A stretch of DNA of 64,000 bases from Bacillota bacterium (GTDB lineage Bacteria > Bacillota > Bacilli > Paenibacillales > UBA4045), in NCBI GenBank assembly GCA_023441055.1, contig JAEZQY010000041.1, positions 132,454-196,453 of the forward strand. The letters are read 5' to 3'. The notes under the pieces are model-generated. The model did not search any database. It had not been told where the DNA came from and was given only the letters and a program-made list of their open reading frames with translations. The position numbers and the translations under genes were made by a program. Within the stretch, counting starts at the first letter, position 1. Every line of letters starts with the position of its first letter. Positions 35,665-43,523 of this stretch are shown piece by piece.

Positions 35665-36070
35665 GCTTGAAGAGAATCGTACTGATTTAGTTAAGCAGTT
35701 GCTCTACTTCGATGAAGAATTCTCCGAGGAGCTCAGTCGAGCATCGTTTGGAGCAGCTGAGAAGCATACATTAAAGACGCTCGCGGATCAATACTGCGCA
35801 GCGCTCAATCATCTCTTAAGTCAAGGAGAGCATGGCCCGGATTGCTCAGACAAGGTGCTCATCGGCAGCAGCGTGAAGATCCGTTATGAAGACGGCGGCG
35901 ATGAGGAGAGCTACACACTCGTGTTGCCCAATTCGTCTAATGTTGATGACGGGAACATCTCCATTCTGTCTCCACTGGGCATGAAGCTCTTGCTTCGCCA
36001 GACTGGCGAGCAGATCGGCGTGTCATCGCCTGCCGGAGAGTACAAGGTCGAAATTGTAAGTATCGCGTAG
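35654..36070 (+). CDS. GreA/GreB C-terminal domain protein
   Basis: 138 residues. The C-terminal half (about 70-135) matches the GreA/GreB FKBP-like domain: VLIGSSVKIRYEDGG, YTLVLPNSSNVDDGNISILSPLG. The N-terminal part is a short helical region with acidic residues, much shorter than GreA's coiled coil. It may bind RNA polymerase like Rnk or a Gre-factor homologue. ATG 35654 is preferred over 35636 because GGAGGTGA lies 8 nt upstream. Followed by a strong terminator. Confidence 0.85.
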   Translation: MNLRLEENRTDLVKQLLYFDEEFSEELSRASFGAAEKHTLKTLADQYCAALNHLLSQGEHGPDCSDKVLIGSSVKIRYEDGGDEESYTLVLPNSSNVDDGNISILSPLGMKLLLRQTGEQIGVSSPAGEYKVEIVSIA

Positions 36071-36078
36071 CATGTACC

Positions 36079-36106
36079 AAGAAGGCTGCCAGCGGGCAGC
36101 CTTCTT
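36079..36106 (+). terminator. Terminator of the GreA-like gene
   Basis: AAGAAGGCTGCC pairs with GGCAGCCTTCTT (loop AGC). Confidence 0.85.
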
Positions 36107-36164
36107 CCTGACTATTCATCACTAACACACCTAAGACAACTATACATAGAGATGAGGGACAATT

Positions 36165-37790
36165 GTGGAGGATTTATCCAACAAACAGAAGATGACCGTT
36201 ATGATCGCACTAATCGCCGCAATGTTCTTCGCAGCTATTAATCAAACCATTGTAGGCTCTTCCATGCCGAGGATTGTTGCAGAGCTAGGAGGCATGGAAC
36301 ATTACTCATGGGTAGTCACCATCTTCATGCTGACCACAGCTATCGCTACCATACTCGTGGGGAAGCTGTCTGATATATATGGCAGGAAGCCTTTCTTATT
36401 ATTCGGCATTCTGCTCTTCATGGTTGGAACGTTCCTAGTCGGGACATCCAATGATATCTATCAAATGATTGCCTACCGAGCGATTCAAGGCTTTGGTGCG
36501 GGCGTGCTCATGTCGGTCACTATGACCGCAGTTGGTGATTTATTCGCGCCGCGTGAACGCGCGAAGTGGACAGGCATCATGATGTCTGTATTCGGCGTGT
36601 CTAGCATGCTGGGACCTGCACTTGGCGGCGTTATGATCGACCACCTGGATTGGAAGTGGCTGTTCTGGTCCTTCCTGCCGATTGGGCTGATTGCCTTCAT
36701 TATGATCTGGCGCCTATTCCCGACTGTGAAACGGACGAACACAGAGACGATTGACTACTGGGGCTCGCTCTTCCTCTCCCTATCCATCGTCGCATTGCTG
36801 CTGGGCGTATCCTGGGGAGGCTCTAAGTATGCGTGGGGCTCGCTGGAGATCATCGGATTGTTCACTGCTGCACTGGTCGGCATCGGCATCCTCATCTTAG
36901 TGGAACGCCGAGTTCCTAATCCGGTCTTGCCCTTAACCATCTTCAAGAGCAGTATCGTGAACGTCTCTAACCTGGCTGGCTTCATTATGAACGGCGGGAT
37001 GATGGGGGTTATGATCTATCTACCGATCTATCTGCAGGGTGTGTCGGGATTGTCTCCGACTGGATCCGGATTGGTGAATATTCCAATGTCGGTCAGCATG
37101 ATGGTGCTGAGCACCTTGTCAGGCCGCTGGATCACCCAATCTGGCCGTTACAAGCGGTTCGCCTTGCTGGGCCTGCTAATCATGGCAATCAGCATGGTTA
37201 TGCTCGCCAATATGAATAACGTTGGTTTCGCGCTTGTCAGTATCTTCGTCTTCGGGATAGGATTAGGTCTTGCGATGCCTGTCTTCACATTGACTGTACA
37301 GAATGCATTGCCGCCAACTCAGCTTGGCGTGGCCACCTCTACGGCAACGCTATTCCGAAATCTGGGCGGTACGATATTCATCGCGTTGTTCGGCTCCATC
37401 ATGAACGCTTCGATGAAGCGCAATATGGAGCAGGAGATCGAAGCGGCTGGCGGCTTGAATTTCACTGGCCTCGACTCAACATCGGCCGAGCAGCTGTCCG
37501 GCTTGCTCTCTGCTGAAATTCTGCTCGATCAGAATAAGCTTGCTGGTCTACAGGAGTCATTGCCCGTAGAAGCACAGGCTGTATTCACAACCATGATTGA
37601 CCTGCTGCGCAATTCGCTCAGCGATACGCTCTCCACCTTGTTCTATCTGGGCGCATTCACAGTCGCAATAGGGATTGCGGTGACCTGCTTCCTAAGAGAA
37701 ATCCCGCTGCGCACATCGAACAAGTCCATATCTGAGGCGAAGGAACATCCAACCACCCAAGTGGCTAATGTCGAGACTATAGCGAAGTAG
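36165..37790 (+). CDS. MFS drug efflux transporter, DHA2 (EmrB/QacA) family
   Basis: 541 residues, about 14 hydrophobic segments. Motif A is GKLSDIYGRKPFLL near residue 66, motif C GPALGGVMID near 150, and the opening AAINQTIVGSSMPRIVAELGG is the DHA2 hallmark. A likely proton-driven multidrug exporter; substrate unknown. The start is GTG 36165, with GAGGG 6-7 nt upstream. Single gene with a terminator shared with the convergent aldo/keto reductase. Confidence 0.94.
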   Translation: MEDLSNKQKMTVMIALIAAMFFAAINQTIVGSSMPRIVAELGGMEHYSWVVTIFMLTTAIATILVGKLSDIYGRKPFLLFGILLFMVGTFLVGTSNDIYQMIAYRAIQGFGAGVLMSVTMTAVGDLFAPRERAKWTGIMMSVFGVSSMLGPALGGVMIDHLDWKWLFWSFLPIGLIAFIMIWRLFPTVKRTNTETIDYWGSLFLSLSIVALLLGVSWGGSKYAWGSLEIIGLFTAALVGIGILILVERRVPNPVLPLTIFKSSIVNVSNLAGFIMNGGMMGVMIYLPIYLQGVSGLSPTGSGLVNIPMSVSMMVLSTLSGRWITQSGRYKRFALLGLLIMAISMVMLANMNNVGFALVSIFVFGIGLGLAMPVFTLTVQNALPPTQLGVATSTATLFRNLGGTIFIALFGSIMNASMKRNMEQEIEAAGGLNFTGLDSTSAEQLSGLLSAEILLDQNKLAGLQESLPVEAQAVFTTMIDLLRNSLSDTLSTLFYLGAFTVAIGIAVTCFLREIPLRTSNKSISEAKEHPTTQVANVETIAK

Positions 37791-37815
37791 AATAATTGAC
37801 ATGGAACAATCAACA

Positions 37816-37870
37816 GAAGGGGTTGTCTCAATCGGTCGTAGTTCGACCTCCTGAGACAACCCCTTCGTTC
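37816..37870. terminator. Terminator between convergent MFS and aldo/keto reductase genes
   Basis: GAAGGGGTTGTCTCA pairs with TGAGACAACCCCTTC, with a 21-nt loop. Confidence 0.85.
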
Positions 37871-37881
37871 ATTACTACAGC

Positions 37882-38799
37882 TTAGCTTACATCCTGCGGA
37901 TGCGCCTCTGTTACAAGCTCCACCGCAGCGGCATTCGCCGCCACCTGCGCCGGATCCTTACAGCCTGGGATGACCGTCGTCACCGCAGGGTGACGCAGAC
38001 ACCAGGCCAGCGCCCAAGCCGCCATATCCACGCCAGCCGGCACTTCCTCGCGCTGAATACGCTCGACCTCCCGCAGCTTCTCGAGCGTCTTCGCCTCACC
38101 GTGCCGATGCCGTACATCAGTCTCACCGAACACCGCTCCCGGCTTATACTTGCCGCTCAGATAGCCGCTTGCCAGCGGCACGCGGGCCAGCACACCCAGA
38201 TCCTGCTGCTGGCAGGACGGGAAGACCAGCTCCTCCGGCTGACGATCCAAGCGGTTGTACACGACCTGAATCGCGCGGACGTTGCGACTGGTGGATTGCT
38301 CCGTCTGATGAATATTCTCATTACTGCCGATGGATGTACCCAGGAAGCGAATCTTCCCGGCCGCAATCTGCTTGTCCAGCGCCGTCCACAGCTCATCCCG
38401 ATCGAATGCCTCATTCGGACCGGAGTGGAATTGGTACAGGTCGATGTACTCCGTCTTCAGCGCCTTCAGCGAGCGATCCAGCTGCTCCACCATACTTCCC
38501 GCGTCATACTTGTCCGTCCGAGTGAATCGCTCATGGAACAGATGCCCGAACTTCGTGGCGATAACCCAATCCTCGCGATTGCGGCGGCTGATGTAATCGC
38601 CAATGAACGCCTCCGACAGATGATCGCCATAGCATTCCGCCGTGTCAATCAGGTTGATGCCAAGCTCATGTCCCTTATCGAGAATCGCGTCGACTTCCGC
38701 CTGCGTATAGTCGCGGCCCCATTCCCCGCCGAACTGCCAAGTACCCAGCCCGACCGCCGATACCTTGAGCTCCGTACTGCCTAATCTTCTATACTTCAT
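37882..38799 (-). CDS. Aldo/keto reductase
   Basis: 305 residues forming a TIM barrel. The catalytic tetrad is present: Asp and Tyr in DTAECYGDHLSE (about 53-58), Lys in ATKFG, and His in YQFHSG. It should reduce aldehydes or ketones with NADPH; the substrate is unknown. ATG 38799 lies 8 nt after GGGAGGG; upstream in-frame codons give an unlikely leader. The GH2 glucuronidase gene on the same strand ends 88 nt upstream, so co-transcription is possible. Confidence 0.93.
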   Translation of the reverse strand: MKYRRLGSTELKVSAVGLGTWQFGGEWGRDYTQAEVDAILDKGHELGINLIDTAECYGDHLSEAFIGDYISRRNREDWVIATKFGHLFHERFTRTDKYDAGSMVEQLDRSLKALKTEYIDLYQFHSGPNEAFDRDELWTALDKQIAAGKIRFLGTSIGSNENIHQTEQSTSRNVRAIQVVYNRLDRQPEELVFPSCQQQDLGVLARVPLASGYLSGKYKPGAVFGETDVRHRHGEAKTLEKLREVERIQREEVPAGVDMAAWALAWCLRHPAVTTVIPGCKDPAQVAANAAAVELVTEAHPQDVS

Positions 38800-38887
38800 G
38801 GTTAGCACCCTCCCTGGAATATGAGTCTCCATCCTATTATACCCTATTCCAGGACCCGCCAGGGCGGGCAAAATAAAGCTTATCGAC

Positions 38888-40618
38888 TTATCTCCACTGC
38901 TCGCGCACTCGATGCGCGGCCAGCTTCGGCTGCCGCTCGCGTGTGAACAATCCCTTGCGATTCAAGATGACACGCTTCGAGCTCTGACTGGTCTTGAAGT
39001 CGAACAACACCCATACATGCGCGCCGATCGTATACGGCTTACTACGGATAATCGCATATTGCTGAGTGATCATATCCGCCTGGTATTCTTCAGAGAACAG
39101 CTCGGCCGGATCCGTATGCATGCCAGCGACGGCGTCAGCCCCGAACTCCGTAATCATGACCGGCTTGCCGAACTTGGCGTAGCACTTCTCCAGCTGCGCA
39201 TCGAGCACCTCACCCGCTTCCTCTAACAAGCCGGGCAGCTCATACCAGCCATAATAGCGATTCAGGCTGACGAAGTCGAAGTGCTGCAGCGCTACATCCC
39301 CTTCGACATCCAGACAATTCACGATTGTGATCGGTCTTGACGAATCCAGCGACTTGGCATGATCATACAGGCCCTTATAGAACCAATCTGCATCCGGCAC
39401 GAACGTATTGCCCTCATTGGCCAAGCTCCAGGCGATCACACTCGGATGATTCTTATCCCGATGGATCAGCTCCGAGATGACGCGCTGCGCTTTCGCTAAT
39501 ATCTCCTTATTATAATGGCTCTCCACGAAGCCGACGAACGGCGTCTCCGAGATGACCAGAATGCCGTTGCGATCGGCGTAGTTCAGGAACTCCTCATTAT
39601 AAGGATAATGCGAGGTTCGGAAGGAGTTACCGCCGAGCCACTTGATCAGATTCATATCCTTCGTGATAATCGCAGTGTGCGCGCCCTTGCCCAGCACCGG
39701 GAAGTCCTCATGCATGCCGACACCCTTCAGGAAGATCGGCTCGCCATTGAGCAGCAGCTGAGTCTTGGTTACCTCGATCGTCCGCACGCCGACAGGCAGC
39801 GTATAGCGGTCAATGAATCGGTCATCCTGCGACAGATTGACCTGCAGCTCATACAGATGAGGATCGTCCATCGACCACAGGCGAACCTGCTCGATCATGA
39901 GCTCCCCAGTCGCCTCCGTCTGGTCATTCAGCTGGATCAGCTGATGCTGATCGCCGATGACAGCGGACAGCTGTCCAGTGAAGGGCTCGTTCAAGCGGAT
40001 GCTGTAGTGAATGGTCCCTGTATTTTGCAAATAGGCGGTGTTGATTGTGATATCCTCAATGCGTGTGCTAGACGTTGTATACAGACTGACAGACCGATTG
40101 ATCCCGCCATAGGGGAAGAAATCGTAGTAATTGCGCGGGAATTGGCCCCGCTCGCCGTTCAGCTGAATAATATGCTCATGCTCAACCTCGCCCGGAGGCA
40201 GGCTATCCGGCTTAATCCGCACATAGACGGAGATCACGACCTTATTCGGACGGTCATGGACGAGCTGCTCGGTGATATCGAATTCGAACGGCAGATGACC
40301 GCCCTCATGGTCGCCAATATACGCGTTGTTCACCCATACCTTGGTGTAATAATTCGCCGCGCCTATACGCAGCCACACACGGGAATTCCGCCAGCTATCC
40401 AGACTCTCGAACTCGCGTTCATACCAGCCAGTCTCGAAAAACTGCATTAGATCCTGGTCCTGCTCATTCCAGCTTGCCGGTACACCGACTTCACGATCAT
40501 AGGGAATGCCATTCGGCCAGCCCTGCTGCTCGCCATTGTTCTGTTCATCCTTAGCGAAACGCCAAAAGCCGTCCAGCGATTGCAACGATCGACAACGATT
40601 GCTCTGTGGGAATAACAT
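38888..40618 (-). CDS. uidA: Beta-glucuronidase, GH2 family
   Basis: 576 residues with GH2 domain order. Acid/base Glu is in WSLANEGNTF, nucleophile Glu in MITEFGADAVAGMHTDP, and the carboxylate-recognising N-x-K is in LNRKGLFTRERQPK, which together are diagnostic for glucuronidase. It cleaves beta-D-glucuronides in the cytoplasm. AGGTGA lies 7 nt before the ATG. No dedicated regulator next to it. Confidence 0.92.
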   Translation of the reverse strand: MLFPQSNRCRSLQSLDGFWRFAKDEQNNGEQQGWPNGIPYDREVGVPASWNEQDQDLMQFFETGWYEREFESLDSWRNSRVWLRIGAANYYTKVWVNNAYIGDHEGGHLPFEFDITEQLVHDRPNKVVISVYVRIKPDSLPPGEVEHEHIIQLNGERGQFPRNYYDFFPYGGINRSVSLYTTSSTRIEDITINTAYLQNTGTIHYSIRLNEPFTGQLSAVIGDQHQLIQLNDQTEATGELMIEQVRLWSMDDPHLYELQVNLSQDDRFIDRYTLPVGVRTIEVTKTQLLLNGEPIFLKGVGMHEDFPVLGKGAHTAIITKDMNLIKWLGGNSFRTSHYPYNEEFLNYADRNGILVISETPFVGFVESHYNKEILAKAQRVISELIHRDKNHPSVIAWSLANEGNTFVPDADWFYKGLYDHAKSLDSSRPITIVNCLDVEGDVALQHFDFVSLNRYYGWYELPGLLEEAGEVLDAQLEKCYAKFGKPVMITEFGADAVAGMHTDPAELFSEEYQADMITQQYAIIRSKPYTIGAHVWVLFDFKTSQSSKRVILNRKGLFTRERQPKLAAHRVREQWR

Positions 40619-40693
40619 ATAGCGTCACCTGCTTCTTTTTAGTAGTTAGCTTTAGCCACTGGCTCCACTCTCATTCTTAGACTTTAACGTAAC

Positions 40694-40718
40694 ACAAAAA
40701 GCACCCGCGAACAGGTGC
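40694..40718 (-). terminator. Terminator of the CDF gene
   Basis: GCACCTGTTCGCGGGTGC followed by TTTTTGTG on the minus strand. Confidence 0.8.
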
Positions 40719-40751
40719 ATGATTTTGTCTAGTGTGTGTGTGATTTTGACA

Positions 40752-40803
40752 GGCCAGCATCGTTACGGAATTACTTCCCGCTTTGGCTGACAAGATATCA
40801 ACG
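40752..40803. repeat. Family E element, single-arm copy
   Basis: CATCGTTACGGAATTACTTC, then CCGCTTTGG and TGACAA, repeats the left arm of the 20301 element with few changes. It lies directly after the CDF stop. Confidence 0.75.
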
Positions 40804-40809
40804 GTTCAC

Positions 40810-41769
40810 TCAGTGAGCATGCCCCGACGGTTCATGCCGAATACTGCACAAGATAGAGTTGTCATGCTGATGCGCCGTAGTCTCCAGCTGAATTGTCGTA
40901 TGCATGATGTTCAGATGCTCGAGCTCATGCTCCAGGCCGCGCAATAGCTGCTCGCTCTCGGCAATGGTCAGCTCATCATCCACCACCACATGGCAGGACA
41001 GCGCGTTCAAGCCGCTCGTAATTGTCCAGATATGCAGATCGTGAATACTATGAATTGAGGCGTTCCGGTTGAAGACAGCAACTACCTCATCCACATTCAC
41101 ATTGTGCGGCGTCCCTTCCATGAGCACATGAATGGATGCCTTTGTTACCAGGAATCCGCTCCTAAGTACCAGTACCGCTACAATAACACTGGCCAGCGGG
41201 TCCGCCCAGCCCCAGCCGAGGAACATAATCAGTAGCGCAGCGATAATCGCAGCAACCGAGCCCAACATATCGCTGATCACATGGAGGAACGCACCGCGCA
41301 TATTCAGATTGTCATGTGTATCGCCGCCCCGCGTCATAATCCAGGCGACCACAATATTAACGAGCAGCCCAATTGAGCTGATCACCAGCATCCCGGTTGT
41401 CGCCACCTCCGGTGGATTCGCGAATCGCTCGATTGCCTCATAACAGATGAACAATGCAATCGCAATTAACGTGATCCCGTTGAATACTGCTGCCAGAATT
41501 TCGAACCGCTTATAGCCGTAGGTCTTGCTCTTGTTCGCGGCTCTCTCCCCTAGGATGAAGGCCAGCAGCGCGATCGCTAGTGAGATCGAATCGCTCAGCA
41601 TATGTCCGGCATCTGACAATAACGCTAGACTGTTGGTGAGGAAGCCGCCGATCGCTTCGACCACCATATAGACGGTAATGATGATAAAGGAGACCAGAAG
41701 CACCTTCTTATTGGCGCTGTGCGTATGTGCATGGCCATGGTCGTGGCCGTGGTGGTGATGCTGAGTCAT
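40810..41769 (-). CDS. czcD: Cation diffusion facilitator, zinc efflux (CzcD-like)
   Basis: 319 residues, six membrane segments. His-rich N-terminus (MTQHHHHGHDHGHAHTH) and C-terminus (SGHAH). Transport-site motifs are SDAGHMLSDS (TM2) and HVISDMLGS (TM5), giving the HD-HD set for Zn/Cd/Co. The cytosolic C-terminal domain is present (from about 210). It exports metal in exchange for protons. GGAGG lies 8 nt before the ATG. Downstream of a CzrA-type repressor, its likely regulator. Confidence 0.95.
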   Translation of the reverse strand: MTQHHHHGHDHGHAHTHSANKKVLLVSFIIITVYMVVEAIGGFLTNSLALLSDAGHMLSDSISLAIALLAFILGERAANKSKTYGYKRFEILAAVFNGITLIAIALFICYEAIERFANPPEVATTGMLVISSIGLLVNIVVAWIMTRGGDTHDNLNMRGAFLHVISDMLGSVAAIIAALLIMFLGWGWADPLASVIVAVLVLRSGFLVTKASIHVLMEGTPHNVNVDEVVAVFNRNASIHSIHDLHIWTITSGLNALSCHVVVDDELTIAESEQLLRGLEHELEHLNIMHTTIQLETTAHQHDNSILCSIRHEPSGHAH

Positions 41770-41770
41770 A

Positions 41771-41878
41771 CTAGCCCTCCGTTCGCTTCGTTCGCCACTT
41801 ATTCTTCATATGTTCACCGCTTGCATTTGTCCTCTTGCTCTTCATTCGTTCAACGCTCACTACGTACGCAATATTCAT
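41771..41878 (-). CDS. Possible 35-residue basic ORF between czrA and czcD
   Basis: An ATG directly abuts the czrA stop (TAGATG), and the frame ends 1 nt before the czcD ATG, filling the gap exactly. Lys/Arg-rich (MNIAYVVSVERMKSKRTN at the start). Only a weak AGG precedes it, and the 3' part is made of CGAACG/GAACGAAG repeats, so it may be chance. Confidence 0.3.
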   Translation of the reverse strand: MNIAYVVSVERMKSKRTNASGEHMKNKWRTKRTEG

Positions 41879-42214
41879 CTAATGATGCCTAGCGTGTTCA
41901 ATCGCCTGCTTGAGCAGATTCATAATGTGATCATCATCCTGCGAGTAATATAAGGTCGTGCCGTCCCGCCTGAACTTCACTAGTCGCAGATTCTTCAGGA
42001 AGCGCAGCTGATGAGACACGTTGGATTGACTAAGATCGAGAATATCTGCAATATCATTGACCGAATGCTCCTCCGAGCAGATTAGATTCAGAATGCGGAT
42101 TCTCGTCGGATCACCTAGCGCCTTGAAGGTTTGCGATACAACGAATAACGTTTCTTCATCTAGCTGATAGTCATGATTCAAGTACGGTTCCTTCTTATCC
42201 ATATCCTCAATCAT
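41879..42214 (-). CDS. czrA: ArsR/SmtB family zinc-responsive repressor (CzrA-like)
   Basis: 111 residues. Winged helix KALGDPTRIRILNLI and DLSQSNVSHQLRFL (about 28-75). The last helix has the alpha-5 zinc site D-x-H-x10-H-x2-H, ending HARHH, as in CzrA; the alpha-3 Cys box of cadmium/arsenic sensors is absent. When zinc binds it should leave DNA and allow czcD expression. ATG 42214 lies about 8 nt after AAGGGGTGA. A palindromic operator lies 36 nt upstream. Confidence 0.93.
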   Translation of the reverse strand: MIEDMDKKEPYLNHDYQLDEETLFVVSQTFKALGDPTRIRILNLICSEEHSVNDIADILDLSQSNVSHQLRFLKNLRLVKFRRDGTTLYYSQDDDHIMNLLKQAIEHARHH

Positions 42215-42250
42215 ATGCGAGATCACCCCTTATTGTCGAAAGTTTATCAT

Positions 42251-42278
42251 CTATATATGAACATATATTCATATATAG
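42251..42278. promoter_or_regulatory. CzrA-type operator
   Basis: CTATATATGAA and TTCATATATAG form 11-bp arms around CATATA, matching the TGAAC(N)4-6TTCA style of ArsR/SmtB sites, just upstream of czrA. Confidence 0.8.
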
Positions 42279-42352
42279 TATAGGCATCAACGAGACCATT
42301 GTCAAACGATGGCTGCAATCATCATTCACTAGCATAGCCGAGAGCTGAGATG

Positions 42353-42535
42353 TAGAATCTGCAGGTCGAAGCCTATCAAAGTGACGACTACATGCACTGA
42401 GATGCAGAAACTGCAGGCTGATGGGCCAATTCGGCCGTTTGCGAATCAATTCTACTCATGGAACTGCATTTTCTGCAGGTCAACATGCAAATCGGCATCA
42501 AATCTATGTGATAAGATGCAGTTTCTGCAGCTCAG
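42353..42535. repeat. Phased repeat family D, region 3
   Basis: CTGCAG cores at 42359, 42411, 42473 and 42525, spacings 52, 62 and 52. Each unit reads TGYA(G/T)NNNCTGCAG, e.g. GATGCAGAAACTGCAG and GATGCAGTTTCTGCAG. They fill the gap between czrA and the AraC gene. Confidence 0.9.
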
Positions 42536-42554
42536 TCCCATTCGCGCACAACCG

Positions 42555-43388
42555 CTACATCCCTCTCAATTGACGGAACTGCTCAGGCGTGACACCCTCT
42601 GATTTCCGGAACCGCTGTATAAAGTAGGCGCTGCTCGAGAACCCAGACTGCTCCGCTACCCGCTTCACAGACAAGGCCGTGGATACCAGCAGAATCTTCG
42701 CCCGCACGATGCGGCATTCTGTCAGGAATGCGATCGGCGTCTGTCCGAGCAGCTGATTGAATTGTCTGGTGAAGTGAGAGACACTGTAACCAGCCGCATC
42801 CGCCATCCATTCAAGCGTCAGCTGCTGATCACAATTCGCCCGAATCCACTCCGCCGCCTTCACCAGCCTGCTCCTCTGATGGAATGCCGGCACGCCCTGG
42901 AGCTGCTCCGCATGCTGCATGAGCTCCATAAGCATCTCGTAGAGAACCGCGGATAGTCTAGCCTCGCCCCCGGTGAGCGAAGGTACGCCCAGCTCGAGCA
43001 GCTTGCCCCACAGCTGATCCAGTCGCTCTGCACCAGCCCAGCTGAAGATCCAAGGCCTGCCCTCGCCCCTGCCCTGCAGCCATTCATCAATCCCCCATCC
43101 ATCAAAATGAACCCAGCGAACATCCCAAGGCTCCTCGCTATCTGCATAATAAGATTGCTCTGTGCCAGGCGCATACAGAAACCCGGTTCCGGCGCCCAGT
43201 GCAATCGTCTCCTTCCCCTGCCTCAGGTACCCCTTGCCGGCTCGAACAATATGCCAATTGTACACATGCAGTTGGCCCTCTGCTCGGTACTCGCCATGCG
43301 ATGGATCATCATAATAATGTCCGAATGAGTCCGGATAGCACACATACCGGCTAAACCGGGGAGGAGCAAGGAAGTAGTTCAGCCGCAA
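42555..43388 (-). CDS. AraC family regulator, probably of the divergent GH42 gene
   Basis: About 277 residues. N-terminal sensor (LHVYNWHIVRAGKGYL, about 40-55; FLYAPGTEQSYY) and C-terminal AraC domain (about 180-275) ending SEGVTPEQFRQL. The start is probably TTG 43388, since GGAGGG lies 6 nt before it; an in-frame ATG at 43433 has no good ribosome-binding site. Divergent from the beta-galactosidase, its likely target. Confidence 0.88.
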   Translation of the reverse strand: MRLNYFLAPPRFSRYVCYPDSFGHYYDDPSHGEYRAEGQLHVYNWHIVRAGKGYLRQGKETIALGAGTGFLYAPGTEQSYYADSEEPWDVRWVHFDGWGIDEWLQGRGEGRPWIFSWAGAERLDQLWGKLLELGVPSLTGGEARLSAVLYEMLMELMQHAEQLQGVPAFHQRSRLVKAAEWIRANCDQQLTLEWMADAAGYSVSHFTRQFNQLLGQTPIAFLTECRIVRAKILLVSTALSVKRVAEQSGFSSSAYFIQRFRKSEGVTPEQFRQLRGM

Positions 43389-43523
43389 TTCAATCCCTCC
43401 ATTTATAGCATAATATTGATACCAATCATACAATAATCGAATTTACTACTGTTAATATAGGAAATTATAATTGATTGTACAAGCACAATAATAATATATC
43501 ATAATAGAGAGGTCGAGGAACTT

